From the NCBI RefSeq assembly GCF_004365705.1, contig NZ_SOBN01000001.1:5194001-5258000 (forward strand): 64,000 nt of DNA. The letters run 5' to 3'. The notes below the pieces were generated by a model. That model worked only from the letters and a program-made list of their open reading frames with translations. It made no database searches and was not told where the DNA came from. This document shows positions 53,821-61,664 of the stretch, piece by piece. Within the stretch, counting starts at the first letter, position 1. Each line of letters starts with the position of its first letter. A program made the position numbers and the translations under genes. Origin of the DNA: Streptomyces sp. 846.5. Its GTDB lineage: Bacteria > Actinomycetota > Actinomycetes > Streptomycetales > Streptomycetaceae.

Positions 53821-54180
53821 TCAGGCGGCGTGGATGATGTCGATGCGGCCCATGTTGCAGGGCTCGAACGGGCCGCAGTCGGCCTTGAGGCAGAGGCTGA
53901 CCAGGGAGACCAGCAGGTCCCCGTCGGCGTCGCAGTCCAGGTGCACGGTGGCCCAGGCGGAGTCCGGGTGCAGCCGGAACGCGGTGGAGCGTTCCAGCTC
54001 GTCGTGGATGCGCGCGATCACCGGGCGGGTGAGCAGCACGTCGGCATCGCGCTCGGTGTGCAGATGTACGATCTCGCGCCCGTCCGCGAAGATCGCTGAT
54101 CCGGTGCCGCAGCTGGCCGGTGCGGTGGTGAGGTCGGGCCAGGTCGCTAGCTGCTCGACGGCACGACGCGTGGCGGTCAT
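53821..54180 (-). CDS. DUF5519-like small protein (luciferase-domain family)
   Basis: 119 residues: IFADGREIVHLHTERDADVLLTRPVIARIHDELERSTAFRLHPDSAWATVHLDCDADGDLLVSLVSLCLKA. The H-x-H, acidic-hydrophobic strand and R-x-H-P-x-S-x-W pattern resembles DUF5519 (named a luciferase-like domain) proteins of unknown function. ATG 54180. Short, soluble, no signal. Convergent with the acyl-CoA dehydrogenase. Function not assigned. Confidence 0.7.
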   Translation of the reverse strand: MTATRRAVEQLATWPDLTTAPASCGTGSAIFADGREIVHLHTERDADVLLTRPVIARIHDELERSTAFRLHPDSAWATVHLDCDADGDLLVSLVSLCLKADCGPFEPCNMGRIDIIHAA

Positions 54181-54267
54181 GCAACCATCATCCCCTGGAC
54201 GCCCGAGAATTCACCACCCCTCAGTCAATTGTTCAGTCCTGTGCGACCGGGACCGACGACGGAGGCG

Positions 54268-54465
54268 TCAGTGGGTGTCCCGGGGTGGAGGCAAGGGGTC
54301 GGACTGCACGGGGCCCTGAGCAGCGGTGGACGGTTCCTCGTCGTCCGGGCGGGGCCGGGGGCGGAGGTGGCCGTAGCGGAGCATTCGGCCCACCAGCAGC
54401 CCCAGGAACAGGGAGCCGACGAGCCAGGCGCCGAGCACCAGCAGAATCGTCCCAGTCGTCCCCAT
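54268..54465 (-). CDS. Small single-pass membrane protein
   Basis: 65 residues. One N-terminal hydrophobic helix (about 5-28: ILLVLGAWLVGSLFLGLLVGRML) followed by a charged, Pro-rich cytoplasmic tail. ATG 54465 is preceded by a strong GGGGAGGTG ribosome site, which supports a real gene. No homology recognised. Confidence 0.62.
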   Translation of the reverse strand: MGTTGTILLVLGAWLVGSLFLGLLVGRMLRYGHLRPRPRPDDEEPSTAAQGPVQSDPLPPPRDTH

Positions 54466-54585
54466 GGCACCTCCCCACTCTCCTCTGTGATGGATTGCAT
54501 ACGCTCAGTGATGATCTCCCTCCATCATCGCCCATGCGGGGTCCTTTGAGTCAACTCCCCATTTCTGTGGGCTTCCTGTGGGCTG

Positions 54586-56043
54586 TCACAGCGAGGGTCG
54601 GGCCAGCAGCTCCGCCGCCGCCTCGACGTCCGGGGTGAGGTCGCGGTCGGCGGTACCCGGGTCGAGGACGGCGCCGGCGTCGCGCTGGAAGCGGCCCAAC
54701 TCCGTTGCCGGGTCCAGGATCACCCCGTTCATCCGCAGCGCCCGTACGGCCGTGACGAGTTCGCAGGCGAACACCAGGCGGAGCAGGGCGACGCTGTCCA
54801 GCAGGTGCCGGGCGCCGCCGGCCGCGAAGCTCGCGTGCTCCTCGACGCCGCGGGACAGTACGGCGTGGCCGAGGGTCACCGGCTGGGCCAGGGTGCGCAG
54901 TTCGGCCAGCGCGGACTGGGCGGCGTACTCGGTGACCATGACTCCGCTGCTGCCGTCCTCGTCCTGGGCCAGGAAGGCCGGCAGGCCGGTGAAGAGGGGG
55001 GAGACCAGCACCCCGACCCTGGCTGTGGACAGTTGTGCCGTCCCCAGTGCGGCCAGCCGGAGCTGGTCCGTGGCCAGCGCCAGCGAGGCCTGGTGGAAGC
55101 CGCCGTGGTGGTGGTAGTCCGCGGGCTCCAGCGAGAGCAGCGGGTTCTCGGCGGCGGCGTTGATCTCGATGGCGAGGACGGACTCCAGCGCGTCGGCGGC
55201 GTCCAGGGTCGCGCCGTGCACCTGCGGCAGGCAGCGGAAGCCGTACGGGTCCTGCACCAGCGGGGGTTCCCAGGGGAGCGGGTCGAGCAGCTCCCGCATC
55301 CGGGCGGCGAGCCGGGTCGCCCCGGCGTGCGGGCGCAGCGCGTGCACCACCGAGGCATAGGGCTCGGTGGAGCCGCGGACCACGGTGAGGGAGAGCGCTG
55401 CGATCAGCGGGACGGCGTCCAGAAGGAGCGTCAGATCGCGGTGCGCCAGGGCTGCCTGACCGATCGTCAGGGCGCTGCTGGACATCAGCGGCAGCGCGTC
55501 CCAGCGGTCCAGGGCCAGCGGTTCGGGCGCCGGGCCAGTGCCCTCGCCCGCGCGCCAGGGGTGCTCCCCGGCCAGTGCCAGGCCGAGTTCGGCCAGCGCG
55601 GTCAGATCCCCGGTGCCGATCGAGCCGTAGGTGTGCACCTCCGGGACGTGTCCGCTGTCGAGGGCCTGGGCGATCCGGTCCGCGACGGTGGCGCTGATCG
55701 CCGATCCGGCCCGCAGCAGTTGGTTCAGCCGGACCGCGAGCATGGCCCGGGTCTGCTCGACCGGGACCAGCGGGCCGATGGCGCCGCTGTGGCTGCGCAG
55801 CAGGCGCATGCCGTGGTCGCCGGCGGCGGCCTCGCTGAGGTCGGTGGTGCGGTTGGCGCCGACGCCGGTGGTGTGCCCGTAGACGCGGCGGCGGGTGACC
55901 ACGTCCTCGGCCGTCCTGCGGGCCTGCAGCATGCGCTTGCGGGAGGCGGGGTCGATCCGGGCCCGCGCGGTGCGCCGGGCGAGGGCCGCGATCTCGGCGG
56001 CGCTGAGCGAGGCGCCATCCAGGGTCAGTATCGGGACCTTCAC
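54586..56043 (-). CDS. Histidase-like aromatic amino acid lyase lacking the MIO Ser
   Basis: 485 residues with the HAL/PAL fold pattern: VYGHTTGVGANRT (Tyr loop of YGxxTGFG), Gln/Asn contacts, NAAAENPLLSLE, SGVMVTEYAAQSAL and GVEEHASFAAGGARHLL (matching QEDHVS). But the MIO loop reads YGSIGTGDLTALAE, one residue shorter than YGSLGCSGDLAPLS and without the central Ser that cyclises. So the 4-methylideneimidazole-5-one cofactor cannot form in the usual way, and ammonia-lyase activity is doubtful. GTG start without a clear ribosome site. Encoded on the minus strand after LtrA; it may bind an amino acid or use another chemistry. Confidence 0.8.
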   Translation of the reverse strand: MKVPILTLDGASLSAAEIAALARRTARARIDPASRKRMLQARRTAEDVVTRRRVYGHTTGVGANRTTDLSEAAAGDHGMRLLRSHSGAIGPLVPVEQTRAMLAVRLNQLLRAGSAISATVADRIAQALDSGHVPEVHTYGSIGTGDLTALAELGLALAGEHPWRAGEGTGPAPEPLALDRWDALPLMSSSALTIGQAALAHRDLTLLLDAVPLIAALSLTVVRGSTEPYASVVHALRPHAGATRLAARMRELLDPLPWEPPLVQDPYGFRCLPQVHGATLDAADALESVLAIEINAAAENPLLSLEPADYHHHGGFHQASLALATDQLRLAALGTAQLSTARVGVLVSPLFTGLPAFLAQDEDGSSGVMVTEYAAQSALAELRTLAQPVTLGHAVLSRGVEEHASFAAGGARHLLDSVALLRLVFACELVTAVRALRMNGVILDPATELGRFQRDAGAVLDPGTADRDLTPDVEAAAELLARPSL

Positions 56044-56205
56044 GGGTGGTGGATGCCCTTCTGGGTGGACGGCTGCCTGGTCTCGGGGGCCCGCACCACG
56101 GACCGGCCCACGCCGAGTGCGCTGAGGATCACCGGCAGCACGAAGGTACCGACCGCCGCCTTCGGGAGGTACAGCGGGTCCGGCGGCGATCAGAACGCCC
56201 GCCGA

Positions 56206-56254
56206 CTCGGGTTCACGTGGGGGTGCGGGGGGTCGCCCCCCGGGAGGATCGGAG
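56206..56254. repeat. GC-rich hairpin repeat overlapping the LtrA stop codon
   Basis: Copy of the 48,111-48,157 repeat (CTCGGGTTCACGTGGGGGT, then CGGGGGGTCGCCCCCCGG). It encodes the last ~11 residues of LtrA (GATPRTPT) and its stop. Confidence 0.8.
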
Positions 56255-57418
56255 CATGCCGCGCCGGTTGATCCGGATCTGCTCCCAGACGTTGAGACCG
56301 ACGACCAGCGCGGCGAGCAGGCAGAGCGTCGCCAGCGCGGGCAGCCGTGGCACGGCGGGGAGCAGCAGCAGAGCCACCGCGGCGACGATCAGACGGGTGG
56401 TGGAGAGCAGCCGGAACATCCGCCAGCGGGTGTAGCCGAAGGTGGCGAGGTAGAGGGCGCAGCCGCCGACCAGCAGCGAGCCGCCGCCGGTGGTGAGCCG
56501 CAGGCCGGGGTGGGCCACCGACTCGGTGAGGCCCACGGCGACCGCGATGATCGCGGCTATCAGGCTGAGATGGGCGTAGGACAGCACTTGCCGGACCATG
56601 TCGACCCGGACCGCGGCGGTGGTCACGGCATGGCGCATGGCGTCGGCGGCATAGGCGAAGTAGACCCACCAGAGCCCGCCGATGAGGACGAACGAGACGG
56701 CCACGGCGACCAGTTCGGCGGCGGAGAGGCTGGTGGCGGCGGCGAGCGGGGTGCCGACGGAGATGATGGTCTCGCCGAGCGCGAGCAACACGAACAGGGT
56801 GAAGCGCTCCGGCAGATGGGCAGGGTGCACCGGCACCCGCAGCAGCCGGCTCCGGGCCAGCACGGGGGTGGCCAGGTCGAGGCCGGCCGCCACCGTCCAC
56901 AGCGCGATCCTGGCGTCCCCGTGCAGGACTCCGCCGATCACCAGCATCGGCCCGGTGATCAGCGCCCCCATGCCGAACGGGCTGACCAGCTGCCCGCCGA
57001 TGGCGGCGACCCGGCCGGCCAGCACCAGCCGCGCAGCGAGGTAGGAGCAGCCGAACAGCAGCCCGCGTGAGTCGTAGGCATGGGTCACCGAGAGCGCCAT
57101 GAACAGGCCGCAGAGGCCGACGGCGAAGATGGTGAGCCGGTCCACCGGGTTGTCGATGTCATGGGTGCTGGCCTGGATGCTGGTGCCGACCCAGGCCCAG
57201 TAGACCGGGACGAAGACGATCAGGGCCCGGCCGATGCCGGCCCAGCCGTGGTCCGCGTGCAGCAGCGCCGAGACCTGGGTGACGCACAGCGCGAACACCA
57301 GGTCGAAGAAGAGTTCGGCGTTGGTGACGCGCTTCTCGGTGAGGTGCCCCGCCGTGTCGGTGCCGGCGTTGCCGTCACTGCCGTCGGCGCCCTCGATCTC
57401 GGCCGTCTGCTCGGTCAC
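56213..57418 (-). CDS. LtrA family (low temperature requirement A) membrane protein
   Basis: 401 residues with ~10-12 membrane helices. Family motifs: RVTNAELFFDLVFALCVTQVSALL near the N-terminus, WVGTSIQASTHDIDNPVDRL, and ERFTLFVLLALGETIISVGTPLA (usual ERxxLfxilvlGEsiv). Originally linked to growth at low temperature in Listeria; biochemical role unclear. GTG start. Its C-terminal tail (SSRGATPRTPT) is encoded by a GC-rich repeat and is not part of the family. A CTGATG-GAA-CGTCAG site lies 29 bp before the start. Confidence 0.88.
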   Translation of the reverse strand: MTEQTAEIEGADGSDGNAGTDTAGHLTEKRVTNAELFFDLVFALCVTQVSALLHADHGWAGIGRALIVFVPVYWAWVGTSIQASTHDIDNPVDRLTIFAVGLCGLFMALSVTHAYDSRGLLFGCSYLAARLVLAGRVAAIGGQLVSPFGMGALITGPMLVIGGVLHGDARIALWTVAAGLDLATPVLARSRLLRVPVHPAHLPERFTLFVLLALGETIISVGTPLAAATSLSAAELVAVAVSFVLIGGLWWVYFAYAADAMRHAVTTAAVRVDMVRQVLSYAHLSLIAAIIAVAVGLTESVAHPGLRLTTGGGSLLVGGCALYLATFGYTRWRMFRLLSTTRLIVAAVALLLLPAVPRLPALATLCLLAALVVGLNVWEQIRINRRGMLRSSRGATPRTPT

Positions 57419-57446
57419 GCGTCGATACTGCCATGCCGAACGGATG

Positions 57447-57461
57447 CTGATGGAACGTCAG
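57447..57461. promoter_or_regulatory. CTGATG-GAA-CGTCAG site upstream of ltrA
   Basis: One mismatch to the CTGACG-N3-CGTCAG motif found before the two surface-protein units at 34.4 and 35.2 kb. It overlaps the SMR gene stop and ends 29 bp before the LtrA start. Confidence 0.4.
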
Positions 57462-57781
57462 TGCGATGCTCCGCCCAGGTTCAGTGCCACCACCCCGGCG
57501 ATGATCAGGGCGATCCCGGCGAGCTTCAGCGCGTTGACGCCCTCGCCGAGGAAGGCGAAGCCGATGGCCGCGACCAGGGCCGTGCCGGCCCCCGACCAGA
57601 TCGCGTAGGCGGTGCTCACCGGGATGTGCTTCAACGCCTGGGCCAGGAACACGAACGAGAGTCCGTAGCCGACGACCACGACCAGGCTGGGGAGCAGGCG
57701 GCTGAAGCCCTCCGAGTACTTCAGCGAGACCGTCGCGCAGATCTCACTGCAGATGGCGAGGGAGAGGAGCAGGTAGGGCAT
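57458..57781 (-). CDS. SMR-family small multidrug/cation transporter
   Basis: 107 residues with four membrane helices, typical of small multidrug resistance proteins. Seen: the catalytic Glu in the first helix (LLLSLAICSEICATVSLKYSEGF), VVGYGLSFVFLAQALKHIPVSTAYAIWSGAGTALVAAIGF and a C-terminal helix LKLAGIALIIAGVVALNLGG. Exports cationic or guanidinium-like compounds as a dimer. ATG 57781 is chosen; GTG 57799 is possible. It follows the HAD gene closely (about 20 bp) and is probably co-transcribed. Confidence 0.9.
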   Translation of the reverse strand: MPYLLLSLAICSEICATVSLKYSEGFSRLLPSLVVVVGYGLSFVFLAQALKHIPVSTAYAIWSGAGTALVAAIGFAFLGEGVNALKLAGIALIIAGVVALNLGGASH

Positions 57782-57801
57782 GGGTGGGGGCGTCCTCACG
57801 G

Positions 57802-58509
57802 TCAGGTGCTGGATCGGTCTTCCCCGGCCCGGACCAGGGCACGCAGCAGGGCGAGATCCACGTCGAGCAGGCTACCCACCACCAGCCGCCCGGGCGCCTC
57901 CTCGACCCTGGCGGCGGAGGGGACGGCGAGCACCGCGCAGCCGGCCGCCTCGGCCGAGGCGATGCCGGTGGGGGTGTCCTCGACGGCCACGCAGTGGGCG
58001 GTCGCCACGCCGAGTGCGGCCGCGGCGGCGAGGTAGGGGTCGGGGGCGGGCTTGGTCCGCGGGGTCTCGCCCGCGGCGAAGGACACCGCGAAGCGGTGCC
58101 GGCCCAGCGCGTCCAGGACCACGTCGACGACATGCCGGGGCGAGGCGGAGACCAGGGCGGTGGTGACCCCGGCGGCGACCAGGGCGTCCAGCAGCGCCAG
58201 GGCGCCCGGCATGGGGACCACCTGGTCCGCGACCAGCAGCGCGAACCGTTCGTCCAGTGCGTCGGCGAGCCGGTCCAGCGGGAGCGGCCGGGCGGCGTGC
58301 TCGGAGAGCAGACGGCGGTGCAGATGCTCGGCGGTGTCCGCGACGGCTCGGCCGAGGATGTGCGGTTGGTCCTGCTCGTCCAGGTCCAGGCCGAGTTGCT
58401 CGGCCTCGATCCGCACCGCCTCCAGCCAGAGTCTCTCGGTGTCGACCAGGGTGCCGTCCATGTCGAAGAGGACGGCCTGGAGCTGGTCGGTGGCTTGGAT
58501 CGGCGGCAC
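57802..58509 (-). CDS. HAD-superfamily hydrolase (beta-phosphoglucomutase-like phosphatase)
   Basis: 235 residues. All HAD motifs: LFDMDGTLVDTE (DxDGT nucleophile), helical cap (~20-90), TALVSASPRH (motif II Ser), TKPAPDPYLAAA (motif III Lys) and AVEDTPTGIASAEAAG (motif IV acidic). Small-molecule phosphatase or phosphomutase. It follows the ABC importer genes on the minus strand (88 bp after the ATPase), so it may process the imported phosphorylated compound. GTG start at 58509. Confidence 0.88.
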   Translation of the reverse strand: MPPIQATDQLQAVLFDMDGTLVDTERLWLEAVRIEAEQLGLDLDEQDQPHILGRAVADTAEHLHRRLLSEHAARPLPLDRLADALDERFALLVADQVVPMPGALALLDALVAAGVTTALVSASPRHVVDVVLDALGRHRFAVSFAAGETPRTKPAPDPYLAAAAALGVATAHCVAVEDTPTGIASAEAAGCAVLAVPSAARVEEAPGRLVVGSLLDVDLALLRALVRAGEDRSST

Positions 58510-58597
58510 GTGAGCTGCTCTCTGACGGGATGGTTGTGGGCAGGCTGATGCTGCGGGGCCCCGGGGGGACTCCGCAGTGGGCCGGTGTGGGCTTCGC

Positions 58598-59803
58598 TCA
58601 GTCGGTGGGTCTGGCGTCCACCAGGACCGGGCGCTCGGGCAGCGAGACGGTGACCCCGCTGCCGGCCGGCAGCTCGGCCGCGTCGTGGGTGGACAGGTCG
58701 ACCTTGATGCTCCTGCCGTCGGGGAGCTGGACGCCGAGCCGGGTGACCGCACCGAGGAAGGTGCTCCCGGTGATGATGGCACCACTGCCGCCCACCCTCC
58801 CCCAGCCTTCGGCCGGGGGGACCCCCTGCCCGCCACCACCCTTGTCCGACGTGCTGCGCACGGCACCTCCCTCTGGACTGAGCAGCACGTTCTCCGGGCG
58901 CACCAGGACCTCGACGTCCTGCTGCGCGGCGGTCCGCTCGCCGTCCACCGGCAGCCGCTGGCCCAGCACCTCGACCGTGCCGGGGTCCTCGCCGACGCGT
59001 CCGGGGATGCGGTTCATGGTGCCGACGAACTCGGCGACGAACGCGGTGGTGGGGCGGGCGTAGAGCTCGGCCGGTGTGGCGCACTGCTCCAGCCGTCCGG
59101 CGTGCATCACCGCGACCCGGTCGGCCATCGACAGCGCCTCCTCCTGATCGTGCGTCACAAAGAGGGTGGTGATGCCGAGTTCCTGCTGGAGCCGGCGGAT
59201 CTCCTCGCGCAGCGTCAGCCGGACCTTGGCGTCCAGCGCCGACAGCGGTTCGTCGAGCAGCAGCACCCGCGGGCGCAGGGCCAGGGCGCGCGCCAGCGCG
59301 ATGCGCTGCTGCTGGCCGCCGGAGAGCTGGTGCGGGTAGCGGTCGCCGTACTGGGGGAGGCCGACCAGCTCCAGCAGCTCGTCCGCGCGCTTGCGGCGCT
59401 CGGCGCTGCCGACCCGCCGCATCTTCAGGCCGAAGGCGACGTTGTCGCGGGCGTTGAGGTGCGGGAACAGGCTGTACGACTGGAACACCATGCCGGCGTC
59501 GCGGCGGTGCGCGGGGATGCCGGTGATGTCGCTGCCGTCGACCAGGACCGCGCCCGAGTCGGGGCTCTCGAAGCCGGCCACCATCCGCAGCGCGGTGGTC
59601 TTGCCGCAGCCGGACGGGCCCAGCAGGGCCAGCAGCTCGCCGGGACGGACGGTGAGGTCCAGGCCGTCCAGGGCGGTGGTGGCGCCGAAGCTGCGACGCA
59701 GGCCGCGGAACTCGACGGTGGCTCCGGCGCCGTTGTCAGTGGTGGCTGCTAGAACGGGATCAGTGAGGGACGGGGTGTCGGCGGTGGGGGCCGTCTCGGT
59801 CAT
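58598..59803 (-). CDS. ABC importer ATPase (PotA/FbpC-like)
   Basis: About 401 residues. Nucleotide-binding domain: Walker A LLGPSGCGKTTALRMVAG, LSGGQQQRIALARALALRPRVLLLDEPLSALD (signature and Walker B), VTHDQEEALSMADRVAVM (switch His). A C-terminal TOBE-like region follows (~255 on), with an insertion (KGGGGQGVPPAEGWGRVGG, about residues 320-340) encoded by a GC hairpin repeat. The start at ATG 59803 has GGGAG six bases upstream; the frame extends to GTG 59857, which overlaps the permease stop. Energises uptake with the two permeases. Confidence 0.92.
   Translation of the reverse strand: MTETAPTADTPSLTDPVLAATTDNGAGATVEFRGLRRSFGATTALDGLDLTVRPGELLALLGPSGCGKTTALRMVAGFESPDSGAVLVDGSDITGIPAHRRDAGMVFQSYSLFPHLNARDNVAFGLKMRRVGSAERRKRADELLELVGLPQYGDRYPHQLSGGQQQRIALARALALRPRVLLLDEPLSALDAKVRLTLREEIRRLQQELGITTLFVTHDQEEALSMADRVAVMHAGRLEQCATPAELYARPTTAFVAEFVGTMNRIPGRVGEDPGTVEVLGQRLPVDGERTAAQQDVEVLVRPENVLLSPEGGAVRSTSDKGGGGQGVPPAEGWGRVGGSGAIITGSTFLGAVTRLGVQLPDGRSIKVDLSTHDAAELPAGSGVTVSLPERPVLVDARPTD
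58796..58826. repeat. GC-rich hairpin inserted in the ABC ATPase coding sequence
   Basis: CCCCCAGCC-TTC-GGCCGGGGGG hairpin (one mismatch) of a type common in Streptomyces intergenic DNA (recalled). It keeps the reading frame and adds a Gly-rich loop in the C-terminal domain. Confidence 0.7.
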
Positions 59804-59853
59804 CTGGGGCTCCCTGGAGCGTTTTGTGGTCATGGGGTCACTGGTTGGCGGGG

Positions 59854-60750
59854 TCACTGGTTCGCGGGGGTGGCGGCGCCGCGGCGTCCGCCGCCGGCCG
59901 ACAGGACGAGCAGCAGCAGCCAGGTGAGCACCAGGCTGACGATCGAGACGGCGACGGTCACCGGCCCCTGGCCGGCGGCGTTGCCGTTGACGATCCAGAC
60001 GGCGAAGGGGACGTACCCGAGGATCGAGGAGACGGTGAACTCCCCGAGCACCAGGGCCAGGGTGAGGAACGCGGTGTTCAGCAGGGCGCCGCGGAGGTTG
60101 GGCAGGATCACGGTGACGATGGCGCGGGTGCGCCCGGCCCCGTTGTTCTGGGCCGCCTCCAGCAGGGTGCGCACGTCCAGCGCCCGCATCCCGGCGTCCA
60201 GGGTGCGGTACGCCAGCGGCAGGGCCATCACCACGTAGGCGAGCAGCAGGATCACCGGGAAGGTGGGGTTCTGGATGTCGATCAGCAGTTGCTGGATGAA
60301 GGTGGTCTGGCCGGGGACCATGTTGTCGCTGCCCCAGCGGAGCACGCTGGTGATCCCGGCGGTGAGCGCGATCGAGGGGACGACCAGCGGCAGGGTGCAG
60401 GTCAGCTCGACGAAGGTGCGCAACCGGGGCCCGCCGAGCCGTACCGCGACGACCGCGGGGATCAGCAGCAGGTACACCACGGCGATGGTCGCCGCGGCGA
60501 GCTCCAGCGAGAGCTGCAGGGCCGGCCAGAGGCCCGCGACGCTGAAGATCTGGCTGTAGGCGCTGAGGTTGAAGCCCTTCACCGGGTCGTCGACGGTGAA
60601 CAGGAAGGAGGCCAGGATCGGGACGGCGAAGTACAACCCGAAGATCACCAGCACGGCGGCGCGGCCGAAGCGCGGCCGGCCGCTGCGGCGTGCGGACTTC
60701 TGCCCGCCGGAGGGCGGGTCGACGGCCTCGGTCAGCGTTGATGCGGTCAT
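59854..60750 (-). CDS. ABC importer permease (PotC/PhnV-like)
   Basis: 298 residues, six membrane helices. The binding-protein-dependent permease motif EAAQNNGAGRTRAIVTVILPNLRGALLN (EAA loop) docks to the ATPase. Start ATG 60750 overlaps the other permease stop (ATGA). Near its 3' end (59,835-59,870) the segment GGGGTCACTGGTT is tandemly repeated. With the second permease it forms the membrane channel of a Fe3+/polyamine/phosphonate-type importer. Confidence 0.9.
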   Translation of the reverse strand: MTASTLTEAVDPPSGGQKSARRSGRPRFGRAAVLVIFGLYFAVPILASFLFTVDDPVKGFNLSAYSQIFSVAGLWPALQLSLELAAATIAVVYLLLIPAVVAVRLGGPRLRTFVELTCTLPLVVPSIALTAGITSVLRWGSDNMVPGQTTFIQQLLIDIQNPTFPVILLLAYVVMALPLAYRTLDAGMRALDVRTLLEAAQNNGAGRTRAIVTVILPNLRGALLNTAFLTLALVLGEFTVSSILGYVPFAVWIVNGNAAGQGPVTVAVSIVSLVLTWLLLLVLSAGGGRRGAATPANQ

Positions 60751-61664
60751 ACCAGCCATCGGGCGCTCCGGCGTTGCAGGGGCAGGTACACGGCCATCAC
60801 CAGCACCGCGATGACCACCATGTCCAGGCTCATGGCCAGGGCGACATTGCCGGCGTCGGCGGCCACATTGCCGTTGAGGGCGTTGGCGATCTGAAGGGTG
60901 ATCAGCGGCACCGAGGCGCCGACCATCGCGGCCGCGGTGGCGTACGCGGCGAAGGCGGTGCCGAAGAGCAGCACGAATCCGCCCAGCAGCGAGGGGGCGA
61001 GCACCGGCAGTGCGACATGGCGCCAGTACTGCCAGGTCGTCGCGCCGTTGTTCTGGGCCGCCTCGCGCCACTGCCGGCGCAGGCCGTCCAGCGAGGGCAG
61101 CACGCTGAGGACCATCAGCGGGACCAGGAAGTAGAGGTAGACCAGGTTGAGGCCCCAGAAGGTGTAGAGGCTCCAGCCCGCGTCCTTGAGGTGCAGGTGT
61201 GTGGTCAGCACCCCGGCGTTGCCCAGGGTGGCGATGAACGCGAAGGCCAGCGGGACCCCGCCGAAGTTGGCCAGCACCCCGGAGGCGCTGAGCACCGCGT
61301 GCCGCAGCGCCTGGAACCGGGAGGTGACCACGGCCTGGGCCAGCAGCAGCCCGCCGACGGTGCCGATCAGCGCCGACGTGGCGGACAGCTTGACGCTGCC
61401 GATCAGCGCGGTCAGGTAGCCCCCCTGGAGCGAGGCGCTGAGGTTGCCCGAGGTGAAGGCGGAGGGCGTGCCGGGGGTGCTGGAGGTGTTGGTGGTGAAC
61501 GCACCGTAGGCCATGGCGACGGCGGGGATGCCGAACGCCACGGCGACGAAGAGCAGCAGCGGGACGACGGCGAGGCGCCCCGCCGCCGCCCGGCGCAGCA
61601 AGCTGCCCGGGCGGCGGCGGAGGCCTGCGGCCCCGTCGTTCAGAGCGGGGTCGGCGGTGCTCAC
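60747..61664 (-). CDS. ABC importer permease (PotB/PhnU-like)
   Basis: 305 residues, six membrane helices plus a basic N-terminus. EAA motif: REAAQNNGATTWQYWRHVALPVLAPSLLGG. Large extracytoplasmic loop after helix 1, as in PotB-type permeases. GTG 61664 overlaps the binding-protein stop (GTGA). Part of the same transporter as the flanking genes. Confidence 0.9.
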   Translation of the reverse strand: MSTADPALNDGAAGLRRRPGSLLRRAAAGRLAVVPLLLFVAVAFGIPAVAMAYGAFTTNTSSTPGTPSAFTSGNLSASLQGGYLTALIGSVKLSATSALIGTVGGLLLAQAVVTSRFQALRHAVLSASGVLANFGGVPLAFAFIATLGNAGVLTTHLHLKDAGWSLYTFWGLNLVYLYFLVPLMVLSVLPSLDGLRRQWREAAQNNGATTWQYWRHVALPVLAPSLLGGFVLLFGTAFAAYATAAAMVGASVPLITLQIANALNGNVAADAGNVALAMSLDMVVIAVLVMAVYLPLQRRSARWLV

